Assembly: GCF_003583985.1 (NCBI RefSeq)
Contig: NZ_QXML01000001.1
Coordinates: 62,001-126,000 of the forward strand
Origin: Algoriphagus lacus
GTDB lineage: Bacteria > Bacteroidota > Bacteroidia > Cytophagales > Cyclobacteriaceae
Direction: 5' to 3'
Length of the DNA: 64,000 nt
A program made the position numbers and the translations under genes. The notes under the pieces were generated by a model that saw only the letters and a program-made list of their open reading frames with translations, had not been told where the DNA came from and did no database searches. Within the stretch, counting starts at the first letter, position 1. The number at the start of each line of letters is the position of its first letter. Positions 63,288 to 64,000 of this stretch are shown here, piece by piece.

Positions 63288-64000
63288 ATGTCTCAAAAAC
63301 AAGTGGTGGTCATTGGTTCCGGATTCGCGGGACTATCGGCAGCCACCTATCTGGCTGATAAAACTAGTTGTTCAGTCACCATTTTAGAAAAGAATGATTC
63401 CCCAGGTGGTCGAGCTAGAAAGTTCGAACACCAGGGGTTTGTTTTTGATATGGGTCCAAGCTGGTATTGGATGCCGGATGTCTTCGAAGATTACTTCGCC
63501 GCTTTTGGCAAAAGGCCCTCAGATTATTATGATCTACTCCGCCTGGATCCTTCCTATGCCGTGATATATGGAGAAGAGGATGTCTTGGATATTCCGGCAG
63601 ATTTATCGGATTTTAAAGCCATGCTCGACAAGATTGAGCCCGGTGCCGGAGGTCAGCTGGACAAGTTTCTTGCTCAGGCTAAATACAAGTACGAAGTCGG
63701 AATCCACGATTTGGTCAACAGACCAAGCAGATCACTTTTTGAATTTACTTCTCCTGGTCTACTGGTAGACATGATCCGAATGGATATCTTCCAGTCCATG
63801 GCCAAGCACGTGCGTAAATATTTTACACACGACAAAATCATACGCTTGATGGAGTTTCCCGTGCTTTTCTTAGGTGAAACTGCCGAAAACATCCCTGCTT
63901 TATACAGCTTGATGAACTATGCTGACATTGCCTTGGGCACCTGGTACCCAAAAAATGGAATGCATGAAATCATCAAAGGAATGGTTTCGCTTGCGGAGGA
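63288..64000 (+). CDS. crtI: Phytoene desaturase CrtI, N-terminal part
   Basis: The first 237 residues of a gene running off the right edge are visible. The FAD-binding start VVVIGSGFAGLSAATYLA is followed by NDSPGGRARKFEHQGFVFDM and GPSWYWMPDVFEDYF, which are diagnostic of bacterial CrtI-type carotenoid desaturases. The enzyme desaturates phytoene towards lycopene at the membrane. The start ATG at 63288 is 4 bp after the sigma factor stop, so both are in one operon. The open frame is intact to the window edge. Confidence 0.93.
   Translation, partial: MSQKQVVVIGSGFAGLSAATYLADKTSCSVTILEKNDSPGGRARKFEHQGFVFDMGPSWYWMPDVFEDYFAAFGKRPSDYYDLLRLDPSYAVIYGEEDVLDIPADLSDFKAMLDKIEPGAGGQLDKFLAQAKYKYEVGIHDLVNRPSRSLFEFTSPGLLVDMIRMDIFQSMAKHVRKYFTHDKIIRLMEFPVLFLGETAENIPALYSLMNYADIALGTWYPKNGMHEIIKGMVSLAE

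Noticed and set aside
1..64000. tRNA, rRNA or riboswitch genes
   Set aside because: I found no cloverleaf, rRNA or known riboswitch core by eye. A covariance-model scan was not possible, so small RNAs cannot be excluded.

Overview
The window reads as chromosomal DNA of a Bacteroidota bacterium, most likely Cytophagales (Cyclobacteriaceae/Algoriphagus-like). This is inferred from TAnnTTTG-type promoters, few Shine-Dalgarno sites, propeller histidine kinases, DUF6090 and DUF4286 proteins, a 2-oxoacid:ferredoxin oxidoreductase trio and a CruF/CrtZ/MerR/sigma/CrtI carotenoid cluster. No rRNA, tRNA, CRISPR array, prophage or intact insertion sequence was seen.

Layout. 1-11.4 kb: a winged-helix regulator/membrane-protein operon with palindromic operators, an NlpE-like lipoprotein, OxyR with an ATAG-N7-CTAT site at its own promoter, a Tat-exported Gfo/Idh/MocA oxidoreductase, a double thioredoxin-fold lipoprotein, an ohrR-ohr pair whose regulator has no cysteine, an M14 peptidase and a rhomboid protease. 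11.6-43.7 kb: a 32-kb cluster of histidine kinases. It holds two propeller/Y_Y_Y kinases, a 4606-residue kinase with about 22 tandem sensor units, a FIST-domain protein, a 7-sensor kinase, a kinase broken by one stop codon (no sensors) and a 2-sensor kinase. All share the same H-box region. 44.2-46.0 kb: a cyclic-nucleotide-binding patatin esterase. 46.1-50.7 kb: a minus-strand operon for 2-oxoglutarate (or 2-oxoacid):ferredoxin oxidoreductase plus a GltD-like iron-sulfur flavoprotein. 51.0-55.6 kb: membrane histidine kinase, receiver, decayed kinase remnant, second receiver, receiver-adenylate cyclase and a DUF6090 protein. 55.8-59.5 kb: PD40-propeller amidohydrolase. 59.5-64 kb: TspO, DUF4286, then CruF-like, CrtZ, a CarH-like MerR photoreceptor candidate, an ECF sigma factor and the start of CrtI.

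Working model (inference). The most unusual content is the sensor-array kinase locus. One family of about 185-residue sensor domains, joined by an almost invariant helical linker, has been amplified to 22, 7, 2 and 0 copies in neighbouring kinases. No DNA-binding response regulator lies nearby. The outputs in the window are two stand-alone receivers and a receiver-adenylate cyclase with all expected catalytic residues. A cNMP-binding esterase sits between the kinase cluster and this output module. A phosphorelay feeding cAMP is therefore a testable idea, but no partner assignment is proven by the sequence.
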